DNA from: Epiperipatus broadwayi
Taxonomy: Eukaryota > Onychophora > Udeonychophora > Euonychophora > Peripatidae
Assembly (NCBI GenBank): GCA_028023455.1
Contig: JAQFVV010006215.1
Span: 5,563,230 to 5,627,229 of the forward strand
DNA: 64,000 nucleotides
Reading direction: 5' to 3'
Shown here: in pieces, positions 23,391 through 34,995 of the stretch
How positions within the stretch are numbered: position 1 is the stretch's first letter
Layout of the letters: each line of letters starts with the position of its first letter
Translations under genes and position numbers: made by a program
Notes under the pieces: model-generated
Told to the model about the DNA's origin: nothing
The model's input: the letters and a program-made list of their open reading frames with translations, nothing else
Database searches by the model: none

Positions 23391-23610
23391 TCAGCAAGCT
23401 GATGGACTTTCTGGATAAACTGGTCTACTGGCATATCATTTTTGGAAATGTATGATCCAGATAACTATTGACATTCAATCAGCTTCATTTAGTCTAGAAT
23501 TTGATAGACTTCAGGTATATCATCTAATACAACATATGGGTTATGGAGAATACAGAAAAGCAGGTCATTTACTTCCATAGCAGTGGCTGACTTGCAATGT
23601 CTTGCTTTCA
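23391..23610 (-). pseudogene. Possible decayed coding fragment, unidentified
   Basis: On the minus strand an open stretch reads MEVNDLLFCILHNPYVVLDD followed by IPEVYQIL (about 23565-23480). After a stop and shift it continues with NDMPVDQFIQKVHQLAEVV (about 23450-23393). The composition is protein-like and less AT-rich than the surroundings, but I do not recognise a family. It may be a fragment of a retro-pseudogene or a transposon. Confidence 0.3.
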
Positions 23611-24169
23611 GTTATATCTTCATAGTAATTCTCAATAACTCTAAAATTTTAAAAAATTCCCCTGTAATCTTTTTTCCAATCCTTTTATAGTCAGAATGGG
23701 GAAAAAAAATAGTAATTAAAAATAAATGTTCCCTATCTTGATTGAAAAAACCTAACGACACTTTTCAATTCACTTTAATCCTCTGAAAAACAACTTTGAA
23801 GTATTTTTATCATAATATTTTATACAAGCTTTAATTTTTAAATTTTTTATTTAATCAAAATAGATAATGGAATTTTATAATTATTAGTATATCTCTTTTA
23901 ACACAAAAACATGCTTGTTTTAATTTCAAAATCAGAATTAATAAAATATTAATTAGACCTTATTAAAATGTTTAATTTATAATAAATTTTTTCATATTCA
24001 AAATTATTTAATCCTTAACTGTTATTCCAGTGTAATATAGAAAACATCTACAAAAAATTTTTGTTTTTATTTATTTCTACTTTTCTTTTCAACTTTATAT
24101 ATAAATGTACACACACTACTAATGTGGCTGTATGCTACGAGACACATAATTATCTCAATATATGTATAT
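23611..24169. other. AT-rich spacer
   Basis: Nothing recognised. Confidence 0.5.
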
Positions 24170-25545
24170 AATATAATTCCTAATAATGGTAAATAACAAA
24201 ATAAATTCCAATATAAACTTTAATCAATAGTAGTACTTTCAATTATATTCATAATCATTCTCAACTAAATTGATTTAATTTCAAAATTGAGTAAAACAGC
24301 ATCAACCAGAAGCCACATGTAAATTTATATATCCCATAATTCATTAATATTAATATTCACTGATTGTCTGTTTATTGTTGTATTTTTATATTGATTAATA
24401 AAAATTACCTCTTTAATTTTTCTTTTTTCATTATTTATTTCTTGATTTAAAATCTTAATTCTTTTCATATCAAAATTAAATTTATATTTACAATTTCTGT
24501 ATGATCATAAAGCACTGATTCTGTAAATGAATTATCTTTATTCTTTTTATCTCTTTGAATTATTTTCGATACTCTTTTATATGATAACTTATATTCTTTA
24601 ACTCTTTTTTCATTGCTACACCTTGATTCCAATATATGAAGCATTACATCAACAAAAATTTGATAAACTTTATTACTTACTCCATACTTAGATAATTTAT
24701 CTTTAGAATCATTAACTATCTTATTCAAATTATATGAACCATAAAATAAAATATTATATATTCCAGTATAAATCTTTTTCAAAAATTTAGCTTGATTATT
24801 ATTAGAAAAAGGTAATGAAATCCATTTCATATTATTAATACACTTTTCAATATTATTCCTTTTAATTTGCTTATTAAATTGACAACTTGCCTAATAAATT
24901 TTCTTTATATCATAACCATCACTTAACAATTTATTTACATAAATTTCAATATTTTCCTTTTTATCATATGAAAATTTACATAACATTATTTCTATGTAAA
25001 AAAGACTTAAAAGCAGCCATTTTATAATTATGTGGCACTTTAGAAAAAAATGGAATATAACCTCTTGTTTGTACAGTTAACAAACAATTTATAATTAATA
25101 ACATTATTATTTCTTGAAGCAATCAAATTCAAATACTTCAAACTATTATTACATTCTTTTTTCATAGTCCATTCAAGACCTTTTAATTTATTAAATTCAT
25201 TAAAAACTTGATCAATTATTTTTGAATCTCACAAAAATACATCAGCCACATATTTTGTATATATTTTATTATCATCATTTAACATTAATTTATTTAAAAT
25301 ATTCTCTTCATAATAAGACAAAATAAAACTGCATAATTGCAAAACCATTGGAAGTGCCATAGGACAATCTTTACTCATTTTGTAAAAATTACCATTAAAC
25401 TAAACAATAATATTCTGTTCAATAAAATGTAAAGCATTCATCACAAAACGAATAAGCTGATTATCTTTTTTTTTTTATCTAACAAATTTTGATGAATTAT
25501 ACTAATAGAATCAATCCTATCAATAGAACTATACATATTTATAAA
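24170..25545 (-). pseudogene. Penelope-like retroelement, decayed RT and GIY-YIG endonuclease
   Basis: The minus strand reads a Penelope-type order. RT motif A region: MYSSIDRIDSISIIHQNL (25536 down). Fingers/palm block: FNGNFYKMSKDCPMALPM (about 25400-25350), matching the family's YxQxxGxPMG. Active-site region: KYVADVFL for the usual YxDD (about 25255-25230). Then LKYLNLIASRNN, as in the family's INFLDL block. After a frame change comes the C-terminal part, beginning MKWISLPFSNNNQAKFLKKI (24830 down). It ends in a degenerate GIY-YIG-like region (KDKLSKYGVSNKVYQIF then SRCSNEKRVKEYKLSYK). It has several stops, a lost catalytic Asp pair and a missing RT N-terminus. The element is dead. Confidence 0.7.
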
Positions 25546-26516
25546 ATGACTGCTTTTAAGTCTTTTTTGGATAGAAATAATATATTATGTAAATTTTCAT
25601 ATGATAAAATGAAAAATATTGGGATTTATGTAAATGAATAGTTAAGTGTTGGTTATGATATGAAGAAAGTTTATCAGAAAAATTGCCAATTTAATAAACA
25701 AATTAAAAGGAATAATATTGAGAAGTATATTAATAAAATGAAATGGATTTCATTATCTTTTTCTAATAATAATCAAACTAAATTTTTGGAAAAGATTTAT
25801 ACTGGAATATATAATATCTCATTTTATGGTTCATATAATTTGAATAAGATGGTTAATAATTCTAAGGATAAATTATCTAAGGATGGAGTGAATAATATAG
25901 TTTATCAATTTTTTGTGGATGTAATGCTTCATATATTGGGGAGTCAAGGTGTAGTATTGAAAAAAGAGTTAAAGAATATAAGTTATTATCTAAAAAATAT
26001 TGAAGATTATCCAAAGAGATAAAAATAAAGATGACTCGTGTACAGAATCAGTGTTTTATAATCATGATAGAAATTTAAATGTAAATTTAATTTTGATATG
26101 AAAAGAATTAAGATTCTTAAATCAAGAAAGAAATAATGAAAAAAGAAAAATTAAAGAGACACTTTTTATTAATTGTTATAAAAATATAATAATAAGTATT
26201 TAAATGTAAATTTAATTTTGATATGAAAAGAATTAAGATTCTTAAATCAAGAAAGAAATAATGAAAAAAGAAAAAAATAAAGAGACACTTTTTATTAATT
26301 GTTATAAAAATATAATAATAAGTAGACAATCAGTGAATGTTAAGATTAGTGAATTATGGGATATGTAAATCAAAATGTGGTTTCCGATTGATGATGTTTT
26401 ATTCCATTTTGAAATTAAGTCAGTTTGGTTGAGAATGATTATAAATGTAATTGAAAATACTACTATTGATTAAAGTTTACCAATGGAATTTATTTTATTT
26501 ACCATTATTTGGAATA
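25541..26516 (+). pseudogene. Inverted 3' copy of the Penelope-like element
   Basis: From about 25541 the plus strand repeats, in opposite orientation, the sequence found on the minus strand at 25030-24170. It includes the KKVYQKNCQFNKQIKRNNIE start and the block beginning MKWISLSFSNNNQTKFLEKI (25739 on). The GIY-YIG region is truncated and stops at 26022. Homology continues through the 3' UTR to about 26516. The RT between the two copies is present only once. The tail-out inverted arrangement fits the rearranged copies known for Penelope-like elements. Confidence 0.7.
26073..26322. repeat. 125-bp tandem duplication in the Penelope-like 3' UTR
   Basis: Two near-identical units, 26073-26197 and 26198-26322, each starting ATTTAAATGTAAATTTAATT. 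The opposite arm of the element has this segment once (about 24360-24485), so the duplication arose in the plus-strand copy only. Confidence 0.85.
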
Positions 26517-27985
26517 TAACTACATTTTAATACAATATTTTTATTAGCAGATATTTATTGTGTTATATATGTATGGTAAAACATTTATTAATGGAGAATC
26601 CTGTTTTTAAAATTTAGTTAGAATTTTAAGCCACAATGTTTCTAAGAAAACAGCTAATTAAAGCTAGTTGTGCAACCTGAGATAATTTGACTTTTGATTA
26701 AAAAATAATTTTGGCAGTATATTATTTCAGCCTGTATAGTGTAACGGTGGATGGAACCTCCTAAACTTATCTGCCATACCAGAGTGCCACTAAGTTATTC
26801 AAACCTAGAAAATTTATAAAGGTGGCAGATACTTACAGGTGAGGTTACTCTTGTATCAAACCAAAAACCCCAGTCACTAGTTCAGGGAGGGAGAAGCTGA
26901 GTTTAAAATATCACTCTAAATATAAAATATCTAATTTTTGATTTTAAAAACATTATTAATACAAATATATGTAAATAAATAAGTTACTGCCAAAATTAAT
27001 TAATTAGACAAAACATTTTATTATGCACACACACATTAATACAAACATCTGAAGTTTAAATTTACTATTAAATCTATTTGATTTAAATTATATGCACAGA
27101 TGGAAGCATTTAATAGATTTAATACAATTTTAATATTTTACTGAGTGTAAATATGCTACATAGAATACACATATAACTAACCCAATCCCTTTTAACCCTA
27201 GGCTAAAATTTCATGTTTAAACCAATGCTAGCTTACTGATATAGCAATGTGACCAATGCAAAATGAGATTGTTAACAACACAATCATGCTGACAGGAATT
27301 TACATTTGTAGTATGATATCATTAGAAAAGTAATGAATCATGGTGGAAAGGAATGAGCATCTGCCCCATGATCATTAATAAATTTCACTGACAGGAGCAA
27401 TCCATTGCCCAATTGGTGATACAAAAATGAAATTATTGAAATATATATATGAGACCTCTGTAAAAGGGGATAGTGGTTTTTGCTGGCTTACTGTACCAAC
27501 CAGAGTGTAAGAAAATCAATGGTGTAGGAAATATGTCTACAACCATTGACAATGCAGTGGCTATACGTTTGAGCCATACATTCAGGTGGGTATTATGCCC
27601 TGTATGTTAACACGCCACAAGGGAATGAGTATCCAATGTGCCTACCCAAATTACATTGACAGGAAACATCCATACATCTATCCACTATCACCGATTTAAC
27701 TATGAAACAATTATCCCAAAATTAACCCACTTAAACTAACATAATCTTACAAATCTATGCAGCCATTTATGTCTATTTTAAGTAATTAATTTAAATGAAA
27801 TTTACAAGAATGGAAATGATATCAAACACATATATAAAAAAATATAATAAAATTTAAAATTTTAGTCAGATAAAAAATTTTTTTAAAAATTAAGTGCCAT
27901 TTAAAATTACTATTTGGAAAAGTTTGTATTATATAATTAAAGTTCATTTAAAGCAAAAGTTCATACTTTCCAATGCTGTAGGTTT
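26517..27985. other. AT-rich non-coding stretch with mixed-composition segments
   Basis: Segments at about 26730-26900 and 27180-27700 are less AT-rich and contain weak internal repeats (TGACAGGAA-containing blocks near 27292, 27393 and 27658). No tRNA-type promoter boxes or coding frames were recognised; they may be old SINE-like relics. Confidence 0.35.
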
Positions 27986-28180
27986 ATTGAAGTCCATCTT
28001 TGCGGTCCTTAATACATCACACAACTATGTTCACAGTCCTTCCATTCCATATTGATATTGTCCTAGGTAGAGACGAATCCATTGCTGGCCAGTTTCCACA
28101 AACCATAATTCTGGAGGCAGCCTCAGCTGGTGCAAATATGAGAAATGTAATTTATTTCATGACCACTATATTTTGGAGAT
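27986..28180. other. Exon-like GC-richer island, unidentified
   Basis: About 190 bp of balanced composition. It is open in one plus frame (TVLPFHIDIVLGRDESIAG then QFPQTIILEAASAG) and nearly open in a minus frame (ICGNW-like region). An acceptor-like CTGTAG precedes it, but no GT donor follows in place. No family recognised. Confidence 0.25.
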
Positions 28181-28985
28181 TCACAATACACTTATAAATA
28201 TATTTAAATAACATGCAATCAGAAAGAGCAATCCCAATCTAAATCTCCACTTGAAGTTTTCTTTTTATATCATTTTGAATTCTTATCATCAAATTCCAGA
28301 ATCGATCTTGCCTGGCTTGGTGCTATTCTTATTGGCGATGATGACTTTTCTCTGTGGACTGTGTGTTTATTTCCATCATTATTGGACAGCTTGCTTTAGA
28401 GTGGGAACTCAAAATTTTATCACTAGTATTTTTTTAATTGATCTCTTATCTGACTTTATGCTCAAGGGCCTATTTGCTATAATGTCATTATAAAAAATCA
28501 CTTCTATTCTAAGATTAAAAATAATTTTCAACTTTAACTAATTAACAACTTTTTTTCTATTCTTTTATATTAAAATCAATCTTGTTTTTAGATTTTTAAC
28601 TTTAAATAATTATATAATTAATTTTCCATCTGTCCATTATACATATTAATTTAAATAAAATTTTATTCAATTCTTTTATATATATATATTTCTATTTGAG
28701 AGTGATTTTATTTAGATTTTTTTCACTTTTATTTGAAAGGGATGTAATGGCATATATGTATACTGTTACAATAGTGACTAGTAATTGGTTGTTACCTTGA
28801 AAACATACAAATTTTAAGTAGATTTATTCCAATTTATTATATGTTTTCCCATCTATTTGTCTATTTAAAAAATATTAAATTAATATATATGATGATTAAA
28901 CATAATGTCAGGAGAAAATATGTAACTAGTTAAATTAATTGTTACTGTTCCTTATCCTGATAAATTCTTACATTATATTATATAT
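28181..28985. other. AT-rich spacer
   Basis: Nothing recognised up to the left LTR border. Confidence 0.5.
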
Positions 28986-30729
28986 TGTACCTATATTGAT
29001 ATAGGCACATATAATTTTTATCTAAAATTATTATTAAAGTAATCTTTCATAAAAGAAAAACATAAAATTAAATGTTGAAGAATTTATTGCAGCTTGTTTT
29101 CGAAAAGGATAAGAATTAAATAGTTTTCTAGCGTTAGTTTTTGAAATAAAAAAGCTACAATTAATTGGTCAAAAGGGGGGAGGGGGAGTCTTGGTTTGAG
29201 AAATGAAACTAAGGGTTGTAAAAGGAAGTAAAGAGTTTTTGTTAGTATTCGTAAAAATATAATTTGAGAAAGTTAAGACATGCAAATCTCTTTTCATTCA
29301 ATTTTAATTAAAGAAAAAATAATGTTAAAACTAAATAGTAAATTGTATTAAAAATATATGTGCGTATATATGTACATTTGTAAATATATAAAATGTATGT
29401 GAAAGTTAGGGAAGATTATCATTGAAAAACACGGCAATGGCTATTAGATATTAATTAATATAAAACAATACGTTTTTGCATGGCTATTACTAATTAAGCA
29501 ATCTTTCAAAACACGTTTATCAAAGGATTAATTGATAAGGAATTTGACAACAGATCTTTGCCGGAGATATCAGAAAGACAACACGTTGCAGATATAAATA
29601 GACCTTTTTTTATCGGACAGTCATTCATTCCACAAATTAATTGAGTTGAGACAATCAGTTCACAAAGTTATTGAGAGAGTGCAGTTCGGAAATTAATTGA
29701 GTCAGCTAAGAAACAAAATGCAGTGCTGAGAAAATTTTGGAACGCACGTTCACCTCCAGCCCAGATGTCCGAGAAAACAGCAGATCTGCCCGTGAAATAA
29801 TGTCAGCTTAACATCTTAGAAAATCTCCGTCAGTATCTATTTGTCTCCGATAGCAATAATCGTGAAAATCAGGAAACTCAGCAAGGAAACGTCCCAGCCG
29901 GCTGGTAAGCATTTATAATGGAAATATCCTCACCGAAAGCAGCCTCCAAAGAACAAAATTCTACGTCAACATTCAAAATCCTAGGTAAAACATTTGCTTA
30001 TTTTCGTTCTATACTGTAATAGCCATTGCATTTCATTAATTCGTGCGAATCCTCCAAGAGTCTAATTATATGAACTCGATATCATACATAAATGAACTAT
30101 TGATGTGTGTGATTAAATTTCAAATGCTATGTAATACTTTAATATTATTATGTGTGTGCATGAGTTAATATGTGCGTGATCCTTATATCAATATTATTAG
30201 TTAAATTAGATAAATACCAGTGTTTTGTTATGAAAGTAAACAAGAATATTTAAACTAGTTTAGAAATGTCAATTTAAAATATGCGTGTGTTTTATTAGAA
30301 TTATAAAATGTTTAAATTTAGAAAATAAATGTTAGTTAATAAATTATCTTTAAAATTAAACTTTATTTGTCGGTCAATTCTTTTTAACAAATTCTTTATC
30401 AAGTCTTTTAACCACTAATTAAGTATAATCTATTAGTGATTACAAACAACTGAGCTAGTCGTGGATTTAGGCGTTGAGTTAGTGGCCATTGCTCAAAGTG
30501 CGTTATTTATTCATCCTTGAATAGATAGCTGGCGCCCATGTTTATACACAAACAAAAAAAGTGCTTTGAACTTGGTGTTGAACTCAACAGTCGAGAAGAA
30601 GTTATGTCCTGGAAATGTAACGTTAGTTATATACTTTATAGCTATCGTTTGGGCATACATACTCTCCGAGTATGTTCTTCTCTGCCTAAGAGGCCGGTGT
30701 TTCGAATCCACATATTCGAATACGGTTCA
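28986..30729 (+). repeat. 5' LTR of element A
   Basis: 1744 bp, starting TGTACC and ending TTCA. It contains a TATA box at 29593-29600, a G-rich segment (GGGGGGAGGGGGAG near 29176) and AATAAA-type signals near 30323. With a start near 29620, U3 is about 0.63 kb and the R plus U5 part about 1.1 kb, which is long for an LTR. Confidence 0.93.
29593..29600 (+). promoter_or_regulatory. TATA box of element A LTR
   Basis: TATAAATA, followed about 27 nt later by GACAGTCATTC, a plausible initiator. The same box is at 33862-33869 in the 3' LTR. Confidence 0.7.
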
Positions 30730-30730
30730 A

Positions 30731-30748
30731 TGGCTAGACCCAACTTGG
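30731..30748 (+). other. Primer binding site of element A
   Basis: TGGCTAGACCCAACTTGG, one base after the LTR end. It continues GGGCTGAACC, which resembles the complement of a tRNA T-arm. The overall pattern recalls a lysine tRNA 3' end with mismatches; the primer tRNA is not assigned. Confidence 0.5.
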
Positions 30749-31095
30749 GGCTGAACCTAAGAAACAATAGTAAAGAAATACTTTGTTTCTTGTTTGAAAA
30801 TTTTGTTTTATACAAAAGTTAAATTACGTATGTAAAAGTGTTTTAATTTTAAAAAAAGAATTGACCGAAAACTTTTTTTTTTTCGAAATGAAAAGAGATT
30901 TTGACATTTATGCTATCAAATCAGAGTCAATTGGGTGTTATGGGCGGAGTTAAAGCATTAAGAGCGGGTAGTGAAAAGGACAAAAGGCTGGAGTTAACGT
31001 GAGTTTCCGTATTAGTAAGAAAAATAAATAAATAAGTCGTATATTAAATTCAGTTTAACATAAGCGCTAGTACTTTGAAATTGAAATTTTCGAAA

Positions 31096-31788
31096 ATGGA
31101 TCCGAAAGAAAGCCCAATATATTTTAAAAATCCCCAGTTAGTAGAAAAGGAGAAAGAAGAAGTATCTGAGACACGAATGATGATGACAATGATGATGAAT
31201 ATGATGCAAGAGTTCAAAGCAGAATTGATAAAAGAACTCAAAGCAGAATTGAAGGAAGAAATTAGTCAGGTTAAAACAGAAATTAAAGAACTCAGAGCAG
31301 AAGTAAGAGAAATAAGATGTGAGATAACGGTAAAGGTAGAGAAGAACCAAGAAGTTATAGAGTTAGATTTAATTAAAGAAAGTCAGGAAGTTGAAAAGGA
31401 AGTTGAGGTCACGAAAGAGGTAGAAATTGAATTAGAATCAGATAGCGTTGTGACAGATAAAGTAGAAACTTATGTAGATCAAAAGGTAGAAAATAGCGTA
31501 AAAGAGTTTTTACAAAGAATTAAAAATAAAAGGTTTAAAGTAAACGTTCGCATTCACTGTAGACGTAGATTTAAAACAAAGAGAAAGCGTAGAAAAAAAT
31601 ATTCCCAGATTGAAGTAATTCGGAGTTTGTCTAGGTATAAAGGTTTTCTGAGTTACGAAGTCGAAAACAGAACAGAAAGAGAAAGAGATAAAGCAATAAA
31701 ATATAAAAACGGAACCGATAAGAGAGGAAAGTTAGTTTATATTATAGAATTTGTAGAAAGAAAGAAGGAACCACCTGACATAGTTTAA
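31096..31788 (+). CDS. Element A protein: coiled-coil, basic C-terminus, unknown function
   Basis: 230 residues from ATG 31096, the first Met in a frame open slightly further upstream. It has a Met-rich stretch (about 28-37), then a heptad-like Lys/Glu region to about residue 85 that should form a coiled coil. An acidic segment (about 88-125) follows, then a strongly basic cluster at 155-168 (RRRFKTKRKRRKK) and a mixed C-terminus ending KKEPPDIV. There are no zinc knuckle, protease or RT motifs. It sits where gag would be, about 365 nt after the LTR. By position, the coiled-coil plus basic layout could serve Gag-like self-assembly and nucleic-acid binding. That is inference; I do not recognise the family. 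It is intact, unlike most coding relics here. Confidence 0.65.
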   Translation: MDPKESPIYFKNPQLVEKEKEEVSETRMMMTMMMNMMQEFKAELIKELKAELKEEISQVKTEIKELRAEVREIRCEITVKVEKNQEVIELDLIKESQEVEKEVEVTKEVEIELESDSVVTDKVETYVDQKVENSVKEFLQRIKNKRFKVNVRIHCRRRFKTKRKRRKKYSQIEVIRSLSRYKGFLSYEVENRTERERDKAIKYKNGTDKRGKLVYIIEFVERKKEPPDIV

Positions 31789-33235
31789 AAGTTAGTAAAC
31801 GGGCGGAATAGTAAAGGAAATAAACAAAAAGGACCGGAAATGGACTATGAGTCTAATATAATTATTTTGACGTAGGTGAAAAGCCTGAATTAGAATTTCG
31901 CTATTTAAAATGATGGATTGTTTTGTCAAATAATAATAACGGAGGCTTCGCAAAATAAAAGATTTTTTTTTCTCCACGCACATATTAATTAAGGAAATGT
32001 TCGTAAATAAACAGTTCAAATAAATAAAAATCAATAAAATCAAGTTAAATAAATGGGTCAAATTAAGGATTTAGAAATAATGTTTGTAGAATTAAATAAA
32101 TGAATAAAATAACGGAAATACATAAAATAAAAACAAGTTAAATAAATAAGTATAATATATCTGTAGAAAATAAATAAAATATTCATAGTAAAATAAAATA
32201 GTTTTTTGAATATACGCATGTTAAAATAAAAGTTTGTTTTGAATACCGTAAGTTAAGAAAAGGATGTAAATAAATTGTTTAAAATAATCAAGATAAAAAA
32301 AAAATCTCTAGTAAAATAATAATGAATGAATCATAATAAAGCAAAATAGTTTTTTTTTCTGAGTACACGCACGTTAATATATAAGTTAAAGTAATGGGTT
32401 AAAAGTAATATCGTAATATAAATAAATATGTAAATTGATGTCCGTGATAGTTTAGAATAGTATTGTAAGTTAAATAAATATGTAAGATAATGTTCGTAAT
32501 AGTTCAGAATAATATAAATAAATATGTTAAAGTAATGTTCATGTGTATTTAAAATAATATTGTAGGATTAGTGATAAATAATATAAAGTCAATCTAAGTT
32601 ATATTAGGAGCGTATAAGGGTTCGAATCTAAAGGGATGAGGGTAGTATTGAAATAAGTTAGATAAGGATTAAGTTTAAAGCTCTCGACTGGATAAATTCT
32701 AGTACCCGTAACGGATTGGCCGGGATCATTCCTCTTTTAAAAAAAACGCACTGGCAACAACCAGAGTAAGTCGTGAGTCACTTTTCGGGGGAGAATCCCC
32801 ATATCTCGTACCTCGTTTTCCAAAGCGTAAGTCGGAAATGGACAGTTGAAAATTCCTGCCATTGTAGCTGCTTAGTCAAAGTCCGATCAAGAGAATCGGC
32901 AATCGTTTTCCAGGGCGTAAGTCGAAAATGGACAGTTGAAATTCCTGCCATTTGCAGCCACCTTTTCTTAGTCAAAGTCCGATCAAGAGAATCGGCAGCC
33001 GAAGCTTCGTTTACAAAAGATCCCTGTGCCACAAATTTAGTTTGTCCTCATGGTCATTATCCAGGACGAACATTGTAAGCAATGTTACCAGCATAGAAAG
33101 AAGAAAAGCATAATTGGAGATTGCCCTTAGTATGGAAAGGAAAAGATACCAAAAAAGGCAAACTTAGAAGGAATAATAAATTAAGATTTAATGTTGTCAG
33201 AGATAAAATGGTCAAAAATGACGCATTTTACTCTC
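31789..33235 (+). other. Element A interior, 3' non-coding region
   Basis: After the ORF there is about 0.9 kb of A/T-rich sequence built from variants of AAATAAATA and AATAGTT-type blocks (31960-32590). It is followed by a GC-richer part with the 90-bp duplication. No pol motifs were found in any frame. Confidence 0.6.
32813..32999 (+). repeat. Tandem duplication of a 90-bp unit in element A
   Basis: Copies at 32813-32902 and 32903-32999, both starting TCGTTTTCCA and ending AGAGAATCGGCA. The second has a short insertion. They share CGTAAGTCG and ATGGACAGTTGAAA. The repeats lie in an open frame (32773-33078) without an ATG start, in which VSRKWTVE and LVKVRSRESA are repeated. It may be a relic of a 3' coding region or a non-coding cis element. 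Confidence 0.75.
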
Positions 33236-33249
33236 AAAAGGAAGGGCGG
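33236..33249 (+). other. Polypurine tract of element A
   Basis: AAAAGGAAGGGCGG, six bases before the 3' LTR. This is the expected plus-strand primer position. Confidence 0.7.
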
Positions 33250-33254
33250 TGTAA

Positions 33255-34995
33255 TGTACCTATATTGATATAGGCACATATAATTTTTATCTAAAATTAT
33301 TATTAAAGTAATCTTTCATAAAAGAAAAACATAAAATTAAATGTTGAAGAATTTATTGCAGCTTGTTTTCGAAAAGGATAAGAATTAAATAGTTTTCTAG
33401 CGTTAGTTTTTGAAATAAAAAAGCTACAATTAATTGGTCAAAAGGGGGGAGGGGGAGTCTTGGTTTGAGAGATGAAACTAAGGGTTGTAAAAGGAAGTAA
33501 AGAGTTTTTGTTAGTATTCGTAAAAATATAATTTGAGAAAGTTAAGACATGCAAATCTCTTTTCATTCAATTTTAATTAAAGAAAAAATAATGTTAAAAC
33601 TAAATAGTAAATTGTATTAAAAATATATGTGCGTATATATGTACATTTGTAAATATATAAAATGTATGTGAAAGTTAAAGAAGATTATCATTAAAAAACA
33701 CGGCAATGGCTATTAGATATTAATTAATATAAAACAATACGTTTTTGCATGGCTATTACTAATTAAGCAATCTTTCAAAACACGTTTATCAAAGGATTAA
33801 TTGATAAGGAATTTGACAACAGATCTTTGCCGGAGATATCAGAAAGACAACACGTTGCAGATATAAATAGACCTTTTTTATCGGACAGTCATTCATTCCA
33901 CAAATTAATTGAGTTGAGACAATCAGTTCACAAAGTTATTGAGAGAGTGCAGTTCGGAAATTAATTGAGTCAGCTAAGAAACAAAATGCAGTGCTGAGAA
34001 AATTTTGGAACGCACGTTCACCTCCAGCCCAGATGTCCGAGAAAACAGCAGATCTGCCCGTGAAATAATGTCAGCTTAACATCTTAGAAAATCTCCGTCA
34101 GTATCTATTTGTCTCCGATAGCAATAATCGTGAAAATCAGGAAACTCAGCAAGGAAACGTCCCAGCCGGCTGGTAAGCATTTATAATGGAAATATCCTCA
34201 CCGAAAGCAGCCTCCAAAGAACAAAATTCTACGTCAACATTCAAAATCCTAGGTAAAACATTTGCTTATTTTCGTTATACTGTAATAGCCATTGCATTTC
34301 ATTAATTCGTGCGAATCCTCCAAGAGTCTAATTATATGAACTCGATATCATACATAAATGAACTATTGATGTGTGTGATTAAATTTCAAATGCTATGTAA
34401 TACTTTAATATTATTATGTGTGTGCATGAGTTAATATGTGCGTGATCCTTATATCAATATTATTAGTTAAATTAGATAAATACCAGTGTTTTGTTATGAA
34501 AGTAAACAAGAATATTTAAACTAGTTTAGAAATGTCAATTTAAAATATGCGTGTGTTTTATTAGAATTATAAAATGTTTAAATTTAGAAAATAAATGTTA
34601 GTTAATAAATTATCTTTAAAATTAAACTTTATTTGTCGGTCAATTCTTTTTAACAAATTCTTTATCAAGTCTTTTAACCACTAATTAAGTATAATCTATT
34701 AGTGATTACAAACAACTGAGCTAGTCGTGGATTTAGGCGTTGAGTTAGTGGCCATTGCTTAAAGTGCGTTATTTATTCATCCTTGAATAGATAGCTGGCG
34801 CCCGTGTTTATACACAAACAAAAAAAGTGCTTTGAACTTGGTGTTGAACTCAACAGTCGAGAAGAAGTTATGTCCTGGAAATGTAACGTTAGTTATATAC
34901 TTTATAGCTATCGTTTGGGCATACATACTCTCCGAGTATGTTCTTCTCTGCCTAAGAGGCCGGTGATTCGAATCAACATATTCGAAAACGGTTCA
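33255..34995 (+). repeat. 3' LTR of element A
   Basis: 1741 bp, nearly identical to the 5' LTR. Differences include TTCGTTATACTG for TTCGTTCTATACTG and several single substitutions near the 3' end. Confidence 0.93.

Larger units (their letters stand above)
28986..34995 (+). mobile_element. LTR retrotransposon A, non-autonomous (LARD-like)
   Basis: A 6.0-kb unit bounded by two near-identical direct repeats (28986-30729 and 33255-34995) that start TGTACCTATATTG and end GGTTCA. It has a primer-binding-site-like TGG sequence one base after the left LTR and a polypurine tract just before the right LTR. The flanks are ATAT on both sides, a possible 4-bp target duplication, though uninformative in this AT-rich site. 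The 2.5-kb interior has one good open frame (31096-31788) and no protease, RT, RNase H or integrase. It must have been mobilised in trans by an unseen partner. The LTRs differ at only around ten positions by eye, so the insertion is young. The second LTR element in this window has different LTR sequences. Confidence 0.9.

Noticed and set aside
30640-30720. tRNA-like or pol III promoter in the element A LTR (GTTTCGAATCC B-box-like)
   Set aside because: No A box at proper distance and no tRNA fold; the second LTR has a changed box.
30538-30822. 94-codon frame crossing the 5' LTR end of element A, with a copy at 34804-35022
   Set aside because: Crosses the LTR border and reads into the primer site in one copy and flanking DNA in the other; not a gene.
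32773-33078. 101-codon frame in the element A interior
   Set aside because: No ATG start, built from the 90-bp duplication; treated as a repeat, not a protein.
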